Source: Anseranas semipalmata
Lineage: Eukaryota; Chordata; Aves; Anseriformes; Anseranatidae
Length of the DNA: 64,000 nt
NCBI GenBank assembly: GCA_013399115.1
Contig: VXAA01002238.1
Span: forward strand, 1 to 64,000
Direction of reading: 5' to 3'
Shown here piece after piece: positions 14,451 through 27,700 of the stretch. A program made the position numbers and the translations under genes. Position 1 is the first letter of the stretch; every line of letters starts with the position of its first letter. The notes beneath the pieces were generated by a model, which had not been told where the DNA came from, made no database searches, and saw only the letters and a program-made list of their open reading frames with translations.

Positions 14451-15122
14451 TTCCTGCTCTCCGGCACTCGCCATTTGCTCTGTGTAATTAAAAAAAAAAA
14501 AAGGCTTTTACCTTGATTGGAGCTTGGAGATAGCCTCCCAGCTATTAACCGGCCCTCTCTGGGAGGGACGGAGCAGTAGACCTTTAGCTACTTCTCAGTC
14601 TTCCAGCTGTTGTCCTTATAGCTTCCCATTGAACTTGGAGCAAGGCAGTCCTAAGGTAAACCACCCAGTAACCGGGTCACATGGATGCTTCGTCAACCCT
14701 GGTAGAAGCAGGCTCCTGTCTGTCACTGCGTATTTCACTGAGTCATCTGGGCTGTTGCTACAGTCTCCTCCTGGGTATGTGAAGGAGCTGGGACACCCAG
14801 CCTAGCTCACAGAGGTGCTGGTGGGTACCTGGTGCTTGAACGAGGGTTCGAGATTTCGTAGTGAAATTTTCTGGGAGATATGTGTTGCTAGTTAGCATTT
14901 GTTGTGCTGTGTTTACATTTTTCAGAGCACTTCACAGAGCTGATTTTGTTTAATCATCTTTTGGCATGAGTACATTCACAACAGTAATGAACTGGTATTC
15001 ATTCTTTGGATTGACGAAATCATTGTAACTAGAATAGAGAGGAACAATTTCCTCTTCCCTGACCTTTTTTTTTTTCTTTTAGGCTGTGAAATGCTGTAAA
15101 GTTTATTATTTTTCCATTACAG

Positions 15123-15345
15123 AACGAAGACACGGTTCAATGTGTAAACCTTCCCCTTCTCCAGCTTCTCCAGCCTGTAATTCCAGGACATCCCTAGTAC
15201 AGATGAAACCGAAATCCTGTATCAGCGGCCATAACCCTGTCAGCAGCAACTCAAAGCCATTCAAAACGCCCAAAGACAATCTACTTACCTCCAGTAGCAA
15301 ACAGCACACAGTCTTTCCTTCAAAAGTATCAAGGGATAAACCATG
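15123..15345 (+). CDS. ATXN7L1: ATXN7L1 coding exon A (end of N-terminal zinc finger)
   Basis: Acceptor TTTTTCCATTACAG precedes 15123 and donor GTAAGT follows 15345. The exon has 223 nt, entering with the last two bases of a Glu codon and leaving with TG of a Cys codon. It encodes ERRHGSMCKPSPSP through SKVSRDKP. The His of ERRH is the last zinc ligand of the family's N-terminal finger; the other ligands are outside the window. Met at 15140 is the only early in-frame ATG and would start a finger-less short isoform, although its context is weak (T at -3, T at +4). Confidence 0.95.
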
Positions 15346-18300
15346 GTAAGTACCAAAAGAACAGTTAGTTGAGCTGTTGGTGTTCAAAATAAGTATGTGT
15401 ATGTATATTACGTGATCACCAAAAAAATCTGTGTTCTTATATTTTTTAAGTTTACCTTTTAAGCCTCTGTATTTCCTAAGGGAGGAAACTGAGAAGTTTT
15501 TTAAATATATGTACATATATATATATATTATTTTATGTACATATATATAGATATGAAAAGGAAAAATGACTGATTTACTCTTCTGATGTTCCATCAAATG
15601 GCTGCTTTTCTGAGATGCATATAGCAAGTGAGATATTGAGCCAGTTTGCTATCTTCAAGGTTCATCTGCCTTTACAGTATCAGCCCTTAAAACCAATGCT
15701 TTTAAACAGATAATTTTTGTAGAGTTCTTAATATTGGTTTAGCTCACATTCATGAAAACTTACTGGTTATAGTCATTTATTTTCAACAGCAGCTGCTGTT
15801 GGAGCTCATTTGTATTTTGATAATGTGTGCTTCTTTATAAGAAGACAGAAGAAAATTCCAGCTGCAAAAAACGCTATTTTTTGGGAGTCTTGCATCATGT
15901 ACTGTGATAGATAAACACATATAGGCTTTGAGACTGACAGGCTCATCCTCCCATGACTGTGATGATAGCAGCAGAGTTGCAAAGACGTAAATGAGAGCAG
16001 AACTGGGTCACTGTTTTATCCCTTAAGAAACTGTTACTTATTTAGTTATCTACCGAAAAGATGCTTTGTGATTAGGTCACTAGGTTGGTGACTCGGGAGA
16101 TTTGGGTTCAGTTTCTGCTTTTACACAGGCTACTGTTACAACTTAGTTTCCTCTGCCTCAGTTCTGTGTCTGTGAATTTGAGATAATAGGACTTCCTTTT
16201 TCTTTTCCTCAAGTTTTATCTACTTACTGTATAAATATTCTTCCCTTTTACATGCAGTATCTAGCATAAGATGGTCATGATTTTAGGTAGCATTTCTGGA
16301 AACAACTGCCTTAAAGCAGTAAATAGTTTAATGCAAACCAATCACCAGTGAGACAAAGCATAAACTCATATTATGTTAAAATAGTAGCTCATGGTTTCTG
16401 CCTGAAACATGCACTCGTTGGTATGATTTCAAAGACAGCAGCATCTGCCTAGCCATAGAATTTACCTTGCACTGGAATAAACCTAGTCAAAATCTAATCT
16501 TCCTGTAAGTTGGAACCCACCATTTCCAAATGCATGAATGAACATTGTGGACAATTATGGTATGTAGTTCTGAAAACAGAAATTCTGGATGTTTAGATTA
16601 CACACACAGATCAGATACAGGCTATTTTAGTTAACATGTAAGTGCATCCTTTACTATTAAAAAAAAAAATACTCTTGCTTGAATAATGACCTTTTATTGT
16701 GAATGTTGGAGAGAGGAATTTTATATGAGAGCATTTTTTTTTTAATCTAATTAAAAGCAATTCAGAAAAGTCTTCAGAGTATTAATACTATTGACTACAA
16801 ACCTGTTTCCCAGTTTTAAACAGAGCAGTTTCTATTATCTACATTTCATCATGCTAACTGAATCTATAAACAATATCTTCCGTTTTGGCAACAGATGGCA
16901 TTCTGGCAGTCAGTAAAAGCTGAAAGGGAGCAAAATACGCTTTTTCACCAATCCCTTTTCCCATTACTGGGAACATCCCAAACATTTACTGATGATTAAA
17001 AAGGTAGATTTAGTTGTTTAAAACTGTTGTACTGGCCTGTTAATTATTTGGCAATCAATATGTCAGTAGTTCTACTTGTGAATTACCAAATTCTTGCAGC
17101 TCTGCAAGGAGATAGATAATACTGTGGTTCTGTTTACCAGTGGGGAAGATGAGGCACATACTGGTTAAAGATACTGTAATCATCACACAAGAAATCATTA
17201 AGAGTCTGAATTGGAGATCAATAAAATTGTCTTTCAAAATTTAGTTTCTAGTGCCCTAGATTACGTGATTTCTTAGAGTATAAAATATATTCTTAGAGTA
17301 AAAAATAAAATCAGTCTGATAATCATCACAGTTAATAGTGAGCTGACAGCTGTTAATGAAGAGAGAGTGTGTTCCTATTTCATTAGTGAATTATCATTTT
17401 TATTTAGAATTCTGGAAGTTATTCGGCAGGTCTGATTTACTTAAAGGAGAAATCATTCATAAATGTAATTCTTTTTTAAGATAAGATTGTATCTTCCATT
17501 CACCTATCTGTACAAACCCTGGAATTTCACCCACTGATCTTTTAGAAAGAAATACTGAATTGACACAAATAAATTTGTCTCAAAAAATACACACAGAATT
17601 CATCATGTGGGCATGCGTTAGTTTATCATCCTGTGATGCTTCCCGTTATTCAGTGCTTTTATCCATTACATTGTCATAATTATGAGATACCACAAATATT
17701 TCCTTTACATGGGTTAGCTTAATTCAGGAACTGTATCACTTGTAATGATTGCTTTCCAGACCTGGAATAACCTTTGTTGCACTTACCTGATTCTTTCACA
17801 TATTTTTCAGCATCTCTTTTTCAATTTTAGATGCTGCAATTAGTAGTAGTATTTCATCACTGGCCTCTGTATGGCCCAGTAGATCTGTCTGTTGTCCTGC
17901 CTGCCTGCATGTAGACCCAGTTCTTCTGTTATTTAATTCACTATTGATTTGCTTGGGTCATCATCTTCGGCACTGACCCAGCAGCTCGTTCTCTTCTTCA
18001 CGTCCCGTGTTCTGAGGCGCGCTGCAGTGGTTCAGAGGGCTCCTTAGCTAATGCTTTAAAAAGCGTGCTCAGAATGCTTAGGTGAAAGAGATCTGGAATT
18101 GTTTCATTTTGTCTCTGCTGTTTTAATCCTTTCCTTCTTGTAGCTGGAATGTGAAAGATTACCGTGAATACATCATCCAGAAATACCTCTCAGCTCTGAT
18201 TTTTTTCCTGTCTCTCCCTGTCGTTGCTATTAATTCAGCAGCGCTCAGAGACTGGAGCAGTGCTGGAGCGTGACTGCACTGTGCACAAGACAAACGTAAA

Positions 18301-21300
18301 CCGGTGTTTTCTGGAGCTTGCAGCTGAGGTTGTAGGAGGTATAGCAAAAAGGTAGAAAATAGAAAAAGGCAATGGATAAGTTAATTGTTGTAATAATAAT
18401 AATAATGAACAAGAGATGATCATCAATAAAAATAGCCCAGATACCACCTGTAAAAAGCATTCTGGTGCCAAAGGGGCGACAGTTGACTCCTCTCTCCCCT
18501 TGAGCTGATCCTCTCTCTGTTCATCCCTCCCCGCCTCACAGCACAGTTTGCTCCCCTCTCCTTGGAAGCTGCAGCTCTGGGGCCCGCAGGCTCTGGCTGC
18601 AGTGGCCGGGAGCCGTCCTGGCCCCTGCCTGGATGCCCGAAGGACACCGCATCACTTGCCGTGCTCCCGGGCAGCTTCCCAGCGCTGCCCTGCAGGGTGT
18701 TGGTGCCCTGATGCTACGGGGTGTTCATTTCCCTGCCCCGCGCTCCTGAGGCACTGTAAAACTGGGGTAGAGTGTTAAAGCCAGCTAGCCCTGGGATACC
18801 AGCTGAAGCAAGTCTCCTTGACCTCCCTCCATGAGGATTAGCTGCTACCTGCCAGAAATTCTGAAAATGAAAGAAATGAGATTGAAATTTCGTAGTTTTC
18901 ATTAACATGTAGGGAATTCACGGTCTTTTTGTAATAAGATCACAAAGGTATACCTGTGGGTGATCATTTACAGTTTGTAATGTCACTGACAGGGATATTT
19001 TAATCACCTCTTAAACCTTTATTTCTTTGTGATTAGGAAATACCATATTCATACAAAAGCTGAGACAGTGAAGCTTGTCAAGATTTAAGGATATTCCTAA
19101 TGCAACATGGAACTGGGAACAAAATTCAGGAGAGTTAACTTGGGCTATGTATTCTAAACACTACATCAAAAATACTTTGTTACATCTTAGAGGCAATCCC
19201 AGAAATGCAGAGTAGAACGGCATTTTCCATTTTTAAATGTTTGTGAATTTTCTTTCTTATGAATTCAAAAAAAGAGTTGAACAGGTGGCTAACACTTTAG
19301 AATTAATATGGTTATGAATGACCCTCCCCCCCCCAAAAAAACAGTAAAATTACATGCGAGCAAGGAAAAATTATTTAATAAAGCCTGAAGAAAGGAAAGC
19401 ATAGATAATAAGGAGATACAAGCCCCAGTATTGTGACATACTGTAACTATTTTTCTTACTTGGGAATGACATAACAAGCAATGGCTTGGATCTGAAAGAC
19501 ATTATCCCAAGTTACTGATTTGGGAAATACAGTCTTGTTTCAGGAGTTTGTCACAGGCTCTGCTGAAGGAGTTGTTATTTACTGTGTATTTAACAACTTG
19601 AGAAAACAGAAGGAAATCACTTACCTTATCTAAAAAAGAGAATGAGCTTTTGAAGCCTGTCGTGATTAAGCACTTTCTGTCGCCCTCAGATATATCTGTA
19701 GCCTTTTTCTGGTTCCTTTCTAATTCATTATCAGTATTGAATACTGGTTAACAAAACTGGAAGACATACTCTAGTATCAGTATAACCAAGGACACGTGAA
19801 AACTAAATCTGCTCCTTAATCTTATTTGCTATATCCTTTTCTTTTAATGTGAGCACAACAGTACAATAAAAGCTCGTGTTGTTTATCCACTGTGACCACT
19901 AAATATTTTTGTCCTTATTTTCCAGTATGTTTTTTCCCCATATTTTACTGTAGACTGAATAGCTTGTTTTTTCATGTATAACTTTACATTTGGTTGTATT
20001 ATATTTTTTTGAATGAATACACTTTACCAAACATTCCATGCTACTTTTTATGACGTCCTTTGTCTCTTCATTATTCGCAGTTTCCCTCGATCCTGATTCC
20101 ATCAGCAAATGTTACCAACAGTAAGCTGGTGTTTATATCTAAATGCCAGTGAAGTTTTCAGTCATGTCAGCCTGGGTAATGAGGGCTAAAAAGTCCCCCT
20201 AGCAAACACCCTCATTGGAATCTCTGAAAACTAACTTTTAATTTTTGGTTGTTTAACATTTGCTTTTAAAGTGTTTTTATTTGTATTTTATAATGCATTC
20301 CAAAAGTTGGAACATTTTCACAGTTATCTTTGTCAGCTTAACTGGTAACCTCATCAAAAAGTGAAAACAGATTTCTTTTGCTAAGAGCTGCTTTTCAGTA
20401 CAACCATATGAACAAATTGTTTATCAAATTGTTTTTGTTAGCTTTTCCATTATTTCTTCCAGGACCACCTAGTGTGGGTTTTCAGTGTGGAAGCAACAGC
20501 AGCACTTGGCTGTCTTCTCTAAGTTGCCAAATATTCCAAGATTAAGTTAGAAATTAATATGCAGAGATCAGATTTCTCAGCTTTTTTGGAACTCATGGCC
20601 ATATTGTCCAGCTTTGGTTATTTAAAAAAACATTTAAGATTTTTTAGCCAGCATTTTACAGTTACTGAAGGAATCAAAAAACATCTTTATCTGACTGAAG
20701 TGCATTATCCCGCTTCCTTCTTAGGATAGAAGAAATACTGAACATTTTTGTTATTTTTACATCGCTAATAACTATTTTACTGACCTTTAGGTAAATACTG
20801 CTATTATTGTTAGGATTTCTTTTGTAAAAAGGCAAAACAAAAAACAAAAAACTTGTCTTTACTGAATGCATTTTTTTCTCACATATCTTTGGCAATCTTC
20901 TGTACCCCCATTTCTCCCATTTTTACCAATTACCATGTGCCCTTCCTCTCTTTTTATGTTTGTTGCATGTTGGATTTCTAATTGTTCCTTTCAGCCATTG
21001 TCTTCATTAAATTTGAATAGACTCTTTATGCAAAAATTGGTGTTTAAATATAGGAAATAGATAAAAGAAAATTAAAAGAAAAATTCTAATGAACTTTTTG
21101 AAGAAATCCTCAGTTTTCAATCAAAAAAACTGGTTTGGAAAAAGAACTCTCTTGAACCATCAAATATAAATATGAGCATTTGTGATTTATTTACCTTTTT
21201 AGTCCTTAGTAGTTAATCACGGTCGTTGCACCTATGCAGCTTCCATTTTGCAGTTCAGTTATCAATTCATCTTTATTTGTTATGCTGACGTGAAACTAGA

Positions 21301-21680
21301 GTTCTTTAACGTCAAATGCAGTACCTGCTTACATTAAGAGAGAGAGAGAAAAATTATCATTTGTAACTTCTAAAATCTTAAAGAATTTACTGTAGACTAT
21401 CGGCAGGCATATGGAATATCCGTCTTAAAATACTAGAATATTTTTATTTTCGTCTTCTACACTGCAGTGAAATGCATAATGAATAATTACACCTATTCTC
21501 AATATACGTGACCCTTTCACTGTGTAATCAGTACTTTGAATTAAGACAAACCTTATAAACTGAGCACAAACATTTGTTTGGCTCTTATATAGNNNNNNNN
21601 NNNNNNNNNNNNNNNNNNNNNNNNNNNNNNNNNNNNNNNNNNNNNNNNNNNNNNNNNNNNNNNNNNNNNNNNNNNCTGCC

Positions 21681-21713
<33 letters not shown>

Positions 21714-24700
21714 CACCCTAAGACGTTATAATTTGTATCTGTCATTGAACTTAATAAATTCAGAGCAGGTTAAAAAAGTTAGCAGAGGATCAAGTCCTCT
21801 TTATCATAGCTCTATATTTTCATTTTTATTGAAGTACTTATGCAATTCTGGTTTTCTGAGTAACTTAAATTGTTTTCCATACTGGCCAGCACTGTAGCTC
21901 TTCCTGTAGTCAGATCTGTATTCTGACCAGCTGACTTCTGTATTTATGATACCACAGGATATGGAAGTTGTATATAATTTAATTCCAGCTGCAAATCTGT
22001 CTTGCTGCCCGCATCTTATTTTTAATTTTATATACCTATTGTTTATGCCATTGTTGATACATTTTTCTATATTAAAATCTCTTTAGAACAAAACTAAACA
22101 ACAAGTGGGAGAGCCCACTCCAGCCACGTATGCTGCACTTCTGTTTAGCACCTTCAGCAGCCAAGGAGAAGCAGAGGTCTTGTAGTATCCCGTGAAGGTC
22201 AGGACTTGAGCTTTTGGACCCTGCTTTCAATGTTTCTGCAGGGTGTCCCATGGAGAATGCCCTGTCAAAGCCATCTTTTTCTGATCACAGAAACTTCCTA
22301 CCTGCTAACCATTCCTTCCATAGCAAGGATGCAGCAAAGGTGATATTTTTCAGTCACAAAAGGCTGGAATTATGTGAGACTTGTGAATGGGGAGAAACCC
22401 CAAACTGTACAGTGATGTACAGACAGGCAGCTGTCGCCTCTCTTGGGGCACTGACAGCAGTGTGTGCTTTGGCAAGAAACTCCACTTAGCTGAACTGCAA
22501 CATGTCAGCATACTTCAAAATATATACTGATTTAACAGCAGTTGTGAGTTTAACACACATCATGAGTACTGCAGTTGTAGAAGCTCTGCACTAGTGTACG
22601 GACTGGTGATGTGCAAGCAGATTGTTGTTTTAGTACAGTTGATGAGGAATAATTTTGTACTCATTATAAATGTTTCATTTTACCTTGAGCATGTACACCA
22701 AGTTAAACCTTTAAACTAATAATAGATTAAAGAATCCCTGAGTTTTAGGAAATTTTCTCTGTAGGACAGCCTCCTCAACTGCCACCTTTATGCTGGGGAT
22801 TAGAATTCCTGAGGCTTGCTTAGCTCTTTTCAGTTCAGAACAGAAAAGATAGCGATACTGTTCAGATGGTCGTGCTGCTAGATGAGGAATTTCTTTTACC
22901 TCATAAACATCACCACTGCATTTGTATTTAAGAAAACTTACGTTTCTTTTGTTTGCTCAGTATGGAATGATAACTGAAAATTGTGCTTTTTGCATGATCA
23001 GCTTACAAGGCAACTGGTCAACTATGTGGCAAAAGCAACTCTTCAGACAGTGTGTGGGAAGAACTGGAGTAAGCATGATGTTTTCATTTGCAGCCCCCAG
23101 TGAATTCTGGGCTTAAAGCTTTGAGCATTTAGCTTTTCAAATTAAATATGTATTTTTAAATTAATATTTTCTTTCTGGGTTTGTTTCAGTAAGGGGTAAA
23201 TAGAATTTTAATTGGTAGGCACAATACATCCAGTTTTTGAGGTTGCTTACTAGGTTGAAAGCAGCTACCATTGTTGAATATTTCCTTATGCAGATATGGG
23301 TCAGAAATATTAAAATAATTTTGGAATTAAAAATTTCTTGTCTTAATCATTTTGTTACCAAATTGAGAACGTAACTTTTGTTAGGGTCACAAATACGCTC
23401 TTGCAGTAAAGTTAGGTGAAGTTAGTTACTGCAGTTTATTCTGAAAAAGGCTAACTAAGCTAATAATTATATTGAGGATTTTTATTCATAAGTTCAGAAG
23501 ATTTTATTAAAAATGCATTTTAGTAATGCTCAATTCATCAAGTATTATAATACTTTTAAAGGGATTGCTGTTAAGATTGCTGTACTCAAAATCTCTTTTC
23601 TCCTTGTTTCCAGACTTGTATGTCATTAGACACTTTTGAGCAAATGAATTATTTTTGCATTTGTTTAAACTACTAATATTGTTAGCACACTACTTCATTA
23701 TCATGGTGAGTTTAGCACGGCATACACATATCTGATATGTGTTTGTGGTAATGGCATGAGGCTGTGTATGTAAGGGGATGTATTTTGCTTGGCACCAAAG
23801 AATTGTTTTGTTTATGAATAGTAGGGAAATGTATCTTAAAAATAAAATAAAATACAAAGCTTTATTTGTATAATTCTTTACATTGCCAGGCTTTACAAAA
23901 TGGCTGGTTTTGTAAAGATTTGATTAAACAAAAGTAGTGAATAATTGTATTAAGTTTTCCATTTTGGTCTGAAGACATTGTTTCACTTGTATCAAAATCT
24001 TTTTATCTGTGGAAGGGAGTTAATGAACTGTAAATCTGTGATACAGAAAATGCAACTTGAAATTTTTTCTTTGGTTTTGCAGTGTTCCTGTTCCAGTAGT
24101 CAGTCTAGAGAAAATTCCTAACCTAGTGAAGGCAGATGGTGCCAATGTTAGAATGAATTCTGCAACCACTACCACCATCACCTCCTCCTCAGCCTCTTCA
24201 TCCACCATACCTGCTCCAACCTTGGTCAAATCTGGTTTGACATCTAAATCAGTGCCACCGTCACCAGAAAAGATTCTGAACGGCAAAGGAATTATAGCTC
24301 CATCAATAGACAAGAAACACCAAAATGGCACTAAAAGCAGTAACAAGCCTTACAAAAGACTTTCAGGTGAGTAATGTCGTAGTTCACCTTTTGATGTAGT
24401 CCATCTTTCTTCATTAATATTTCTATAGCTCAGAAATAATATACTAATAAAATGCTGTAGCCTGTTTTTGTTTTGTTTTTTCTGCTGTAAGATGCCAGTT
24501 TACATATATGAAGAAGAAAGCCTTCAAACCCTTAGCATATGTAAAGTACTTTCAAAATACACATTCCATTTAGCTTGAATTTAGAGTGTTTGAATGCATT
24601 TCTCAATTGGCCAACAGGTCAAATGTAAAATTTTAAGGAAGTAAATTCATTCAAAACAGACAGGCAGAAGGCTTCTTCAATCTGTTATATAATATCAGTT

Positions 24701-27700
24701 TGTTTGCAACAGAAGATACTATGCCTAGCCTGAGTGACTGCTATAGTCACAACCAAGTTGAACAGTTGAGGTTTAGGACATTGCATTATCCACCAAGTCA
24801 TAATTTTCTTTAACGGTCTTCTTTCTTGGTAGCAAATACTGGAAAATTCTAGGAACATATGGGAAATGTTGGGGGAATCACAAAAGTCATAATTTTCCTC
24901 CTCCCCTTCTTCCTCTGCGATTCACGTATGAGTGAAGTAAGAAGATGGTAGCATGGGGATCTTGCTCTTTTTCAGGAAGATAGGACAGCGGGGTCGAGGG
25001 ACTGGCATTAAATGTGGAAATGCCCTGGATGGCCTTAGGCAGTGCGGCATTGAGGACGTAGGTCCTTGTGCAAATTTGCCACCGAAGCACAGAACAGCCC
25101 AGCGCGGGAGGGCAGAGGGGCAGTTAGAAAGGTTGCCATCCCTTGGAGGAAGATTTTTTTTTCCATGGAGCTCCCCAGAGGTGACCCATGCCAGCTGGTG
25201 GGCAGTGAGTAGGTAATTTGCCCTCTAAAGCTGAAAACATATTTTTGTTTCGAATGAAAGGGGGAAAAGAAAGTGTTTTGAGGGATATATTTTTTAAAGC
25301 AAAAGCAACTGATTCAAGTTTACTGCTTTAGAAGCTGTGCAGGGTCTATTCATCCACTGGCAGTACTTTGTGATTTGGGCAGGAACTCCTTGTGTGTACT
25401 GAAAGGCTAATTTTGCTAATGGCAGCATGATCCACATTAGATCGTCTGCTTGACAAAGTTAGTTCATATGATTTCTAAATGTGCTCTAGTTATGAACCAA
25501 GTATAAGCGCACAAGATAAATGCTTTAATTTCTAGTTAATGAGCGTGTCCTATTTTTGACAGAATATCGGTTTTATTTTTTTCATTTTCTCAAATTTGGC
25601 AGTTAGCTCTATGGTACTGCAACCATGGCTTGATTCCAGACCAGTGAGAGGTGTTTGCTAGGGCTGTGTGTGGTATGGAAGAATGCCATTGCCTTAAAGG
25701 ATTCAGCACACTGATTGCTTTCTTAACTAGTTAAAGGTGGCATGCAAGAAAACAGAGCAGTTGTTCATAATAACATTCAAAAATAAAATAAAATAAATAA
25801 ATATATATATATATAAAGCAAAAGTAGCTGATTAGGCTTTTATACCTTATGTTTCACTTGCTAAGATCCAATTTGTTATTCTAATAAAAACTCTGTGTAA
25901 TATATTTTGCAGTTAATTTAAAATATTGGTTTCTTTTAAACCATTATTTCCTTTAATGTTCTGTAAGCTTAATTTAGCTGATCAATTCAGAATTCTTACT
26001 TGGGTAGCTGAAACTGATACTTACTTTCCTCATGTCACCACGTACCACTGCAGCACTGCAGGAGATGCTTGTACTTTTTTTGTACAAGTGCTTGCTGAAA
26101 TACGTTCATAAAGGAGAATCATTTCTGTAGGGCCTTCATTCAACTTGCTTGCTGTGTTCTGTGGAGGTGACTCTCCCTCATTATTCTGTCTCTAAGCTAT
26201 CACTCGTGATTTCTTCTACAACAGGGAAAGTTTCACTGGTGGAAATTTCCAAATAGGCTGGGACTGTGCACAGGACTATCTGAGCACTCTGATAGGCATT
26301 AGTTTACTTTTATATGGTTAACAAATATGCAAAATTGATACTTGTTTTAAAGTTTCTCTATCATTATCAGATTTAGAGTCCATTCAATCTTGCTTGTGCT
26401 GCCTCATGTACTATCATGCAGCAAGGCAATAAATTAGTGATGATGCAAATAACAGAAGTTCTGTGAGCACTGTAAATTAATTGCCTGTAGATTGTGTGTC
26501 ACTGTGATGGATTCCACTCCGTTACTATAATGAACTGCACAAAGGCTGAGAAAAAGATCTTGGAAGGTCAAGAAGATGATTATTTTAGATATACCATAAA
26601 TTTTATTCATTTCACATTAAAAGAAGGAGAAGCTGGCTGGGGATTCAGGTTTCCCTCTGTCCTCTGCTGTGCAAGCATACAGCTGTTAATTTTTGAAGCC
26701 TCTTAATAGGTCTGGCTGGTTTACATCCGTTTTCCTTCCTTTTTAGCAACCTCTGCTTTCTCTCATACCATTTCCCTTCCTGTGGCTGAAGGTCTATTTT
26801 TGGTTGTTTGTTTTTTTGTTGTTTGTGTTTTTTTTTTAACTTTGCTGAGAGCTGGTGGTTGTTGGGGTGATGAATGAACCTGCCCTCTTTTCAGGAGCAC
26901 TGTCATTGGTGAGAGAGAGGAACCAGCTCATGGACCCACAAAAGACAGTCTGTAGCTGCCCAGCATAAGTGGATCAGTGTTCCCTAGTAGCAAACTGCAT
27001 ATATATATATATATATATATATATGCATTTATACTAATGCTATATTATACATATAGTACATATACTATAGTATGCATAAACTCCATTTATATACATATAA
27101 ATCTTCTCTGGTTCCTGTTCTCTTTTGGGTAAAGCTAAAAAAATAAGGATGCCCAGTTTAAACTAAGAATATCTGTTGTGTTTCAAACAGCAGTGTGACC
27201 TTCCTTTATTTAGGTGAAGTTATAATGCTCATTACTCTGGCCACCAAAACTGATGAAGTGAAGTCCATTCTGGAGAAAGAGCTTTCTCAAGCTGGGCACG
27301 TGCACAGGAGCCTAGAGGCTCTCATGCTACAGATTTCCTAATAGAGAAGTAGTCAGAAGCTGTATTTAGTCATTGATAAGATGGTGAAAATCTTCATTTA
27401 AAGTGCTGCCCAAACCAGCCATATCTGTAGCTAGGTTAGATGTTCATGACCCCTCTGGAACAGCCATGTAAGCTTCAGCTAGGAAAAGTGGTTTCCTCTT
27501 TGTTTAGTATTTTTCTGTTTCTCAGAGAAAGCATGTTATTTTGTTGATCAGTAGATGGCAGAGGATTCCACTTCTTCTGCCTGTAATTCATTATGTTGCT
27601 TTTTACCCCTATATGGTTTCCTGAAAGCTGTCTTTCCTGCAATCAGTCCTGAAAGTCTTGCATGGTCAGCACACAAGTACTGACAAATTGCAGTCTGGAT

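Larger units (their letters stand above)
131..15122 (+). other. ATXN7L1: ATXN7L1 intron upstream of the first visible coding exon
   Basis: About 15 kb with no supportable coding exon. I looked for the exon that should precede ERRHG in the family (the CxxC half of the N-terminal finger) and did not find it, so it lies left of the window. The stretch is mostly AT-rich unique sequence. GC-rich patches occur near 1,520-1,830, 6,080-6,110, 12,200-12,330 and 13,980-14,450. Weak old SINE-like traces occur near 6,690 and 7,865, and there is a 19-base A run at 8533-8551. A TTA/T-rich low-complexity stretch lies at 11,664-11,698. Open frames here are short and show no family similarity I recognise. Confidence 0.7.
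15346..24082 (+). other. ATXN7L1: ATXN7L1 intron between coding exons A and B
   Basis: An 8.7-kb intron. It holds an AT/TATGTACA low-complexity stretch (15,503-15,555), two MIR-like remnants (about 16,075 and 17,098), a GC-rich patch at 18,480-18,760, a diverged CR1/L3-like LINE remnant (19,690-20,395) and an assembly gap at 21,593-21,675 next to a 29-base A run. No extra coding exon was recognised. Confidence 0.8.

Noticed and set aside
15106..15627. 173-codon minus-strand open frame
   Set aside because: It is antisense to exon A and runs into an AT repeat (YIYIYMYIYL-type residues). A shadow frame.
23725..23745. Short inverted repeat ACACATAT/ATATGTGT
   Set aside because: Arms of eight bases in AT-rich sequence are expected by chance in a window of this size.
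24020..24346. Antisense 108-codon open frame
   Set aside because: It overlaps ATXN7L1 exon B on the other strand. It exists because Ser/Thr codons in exon B lack reverse stops.
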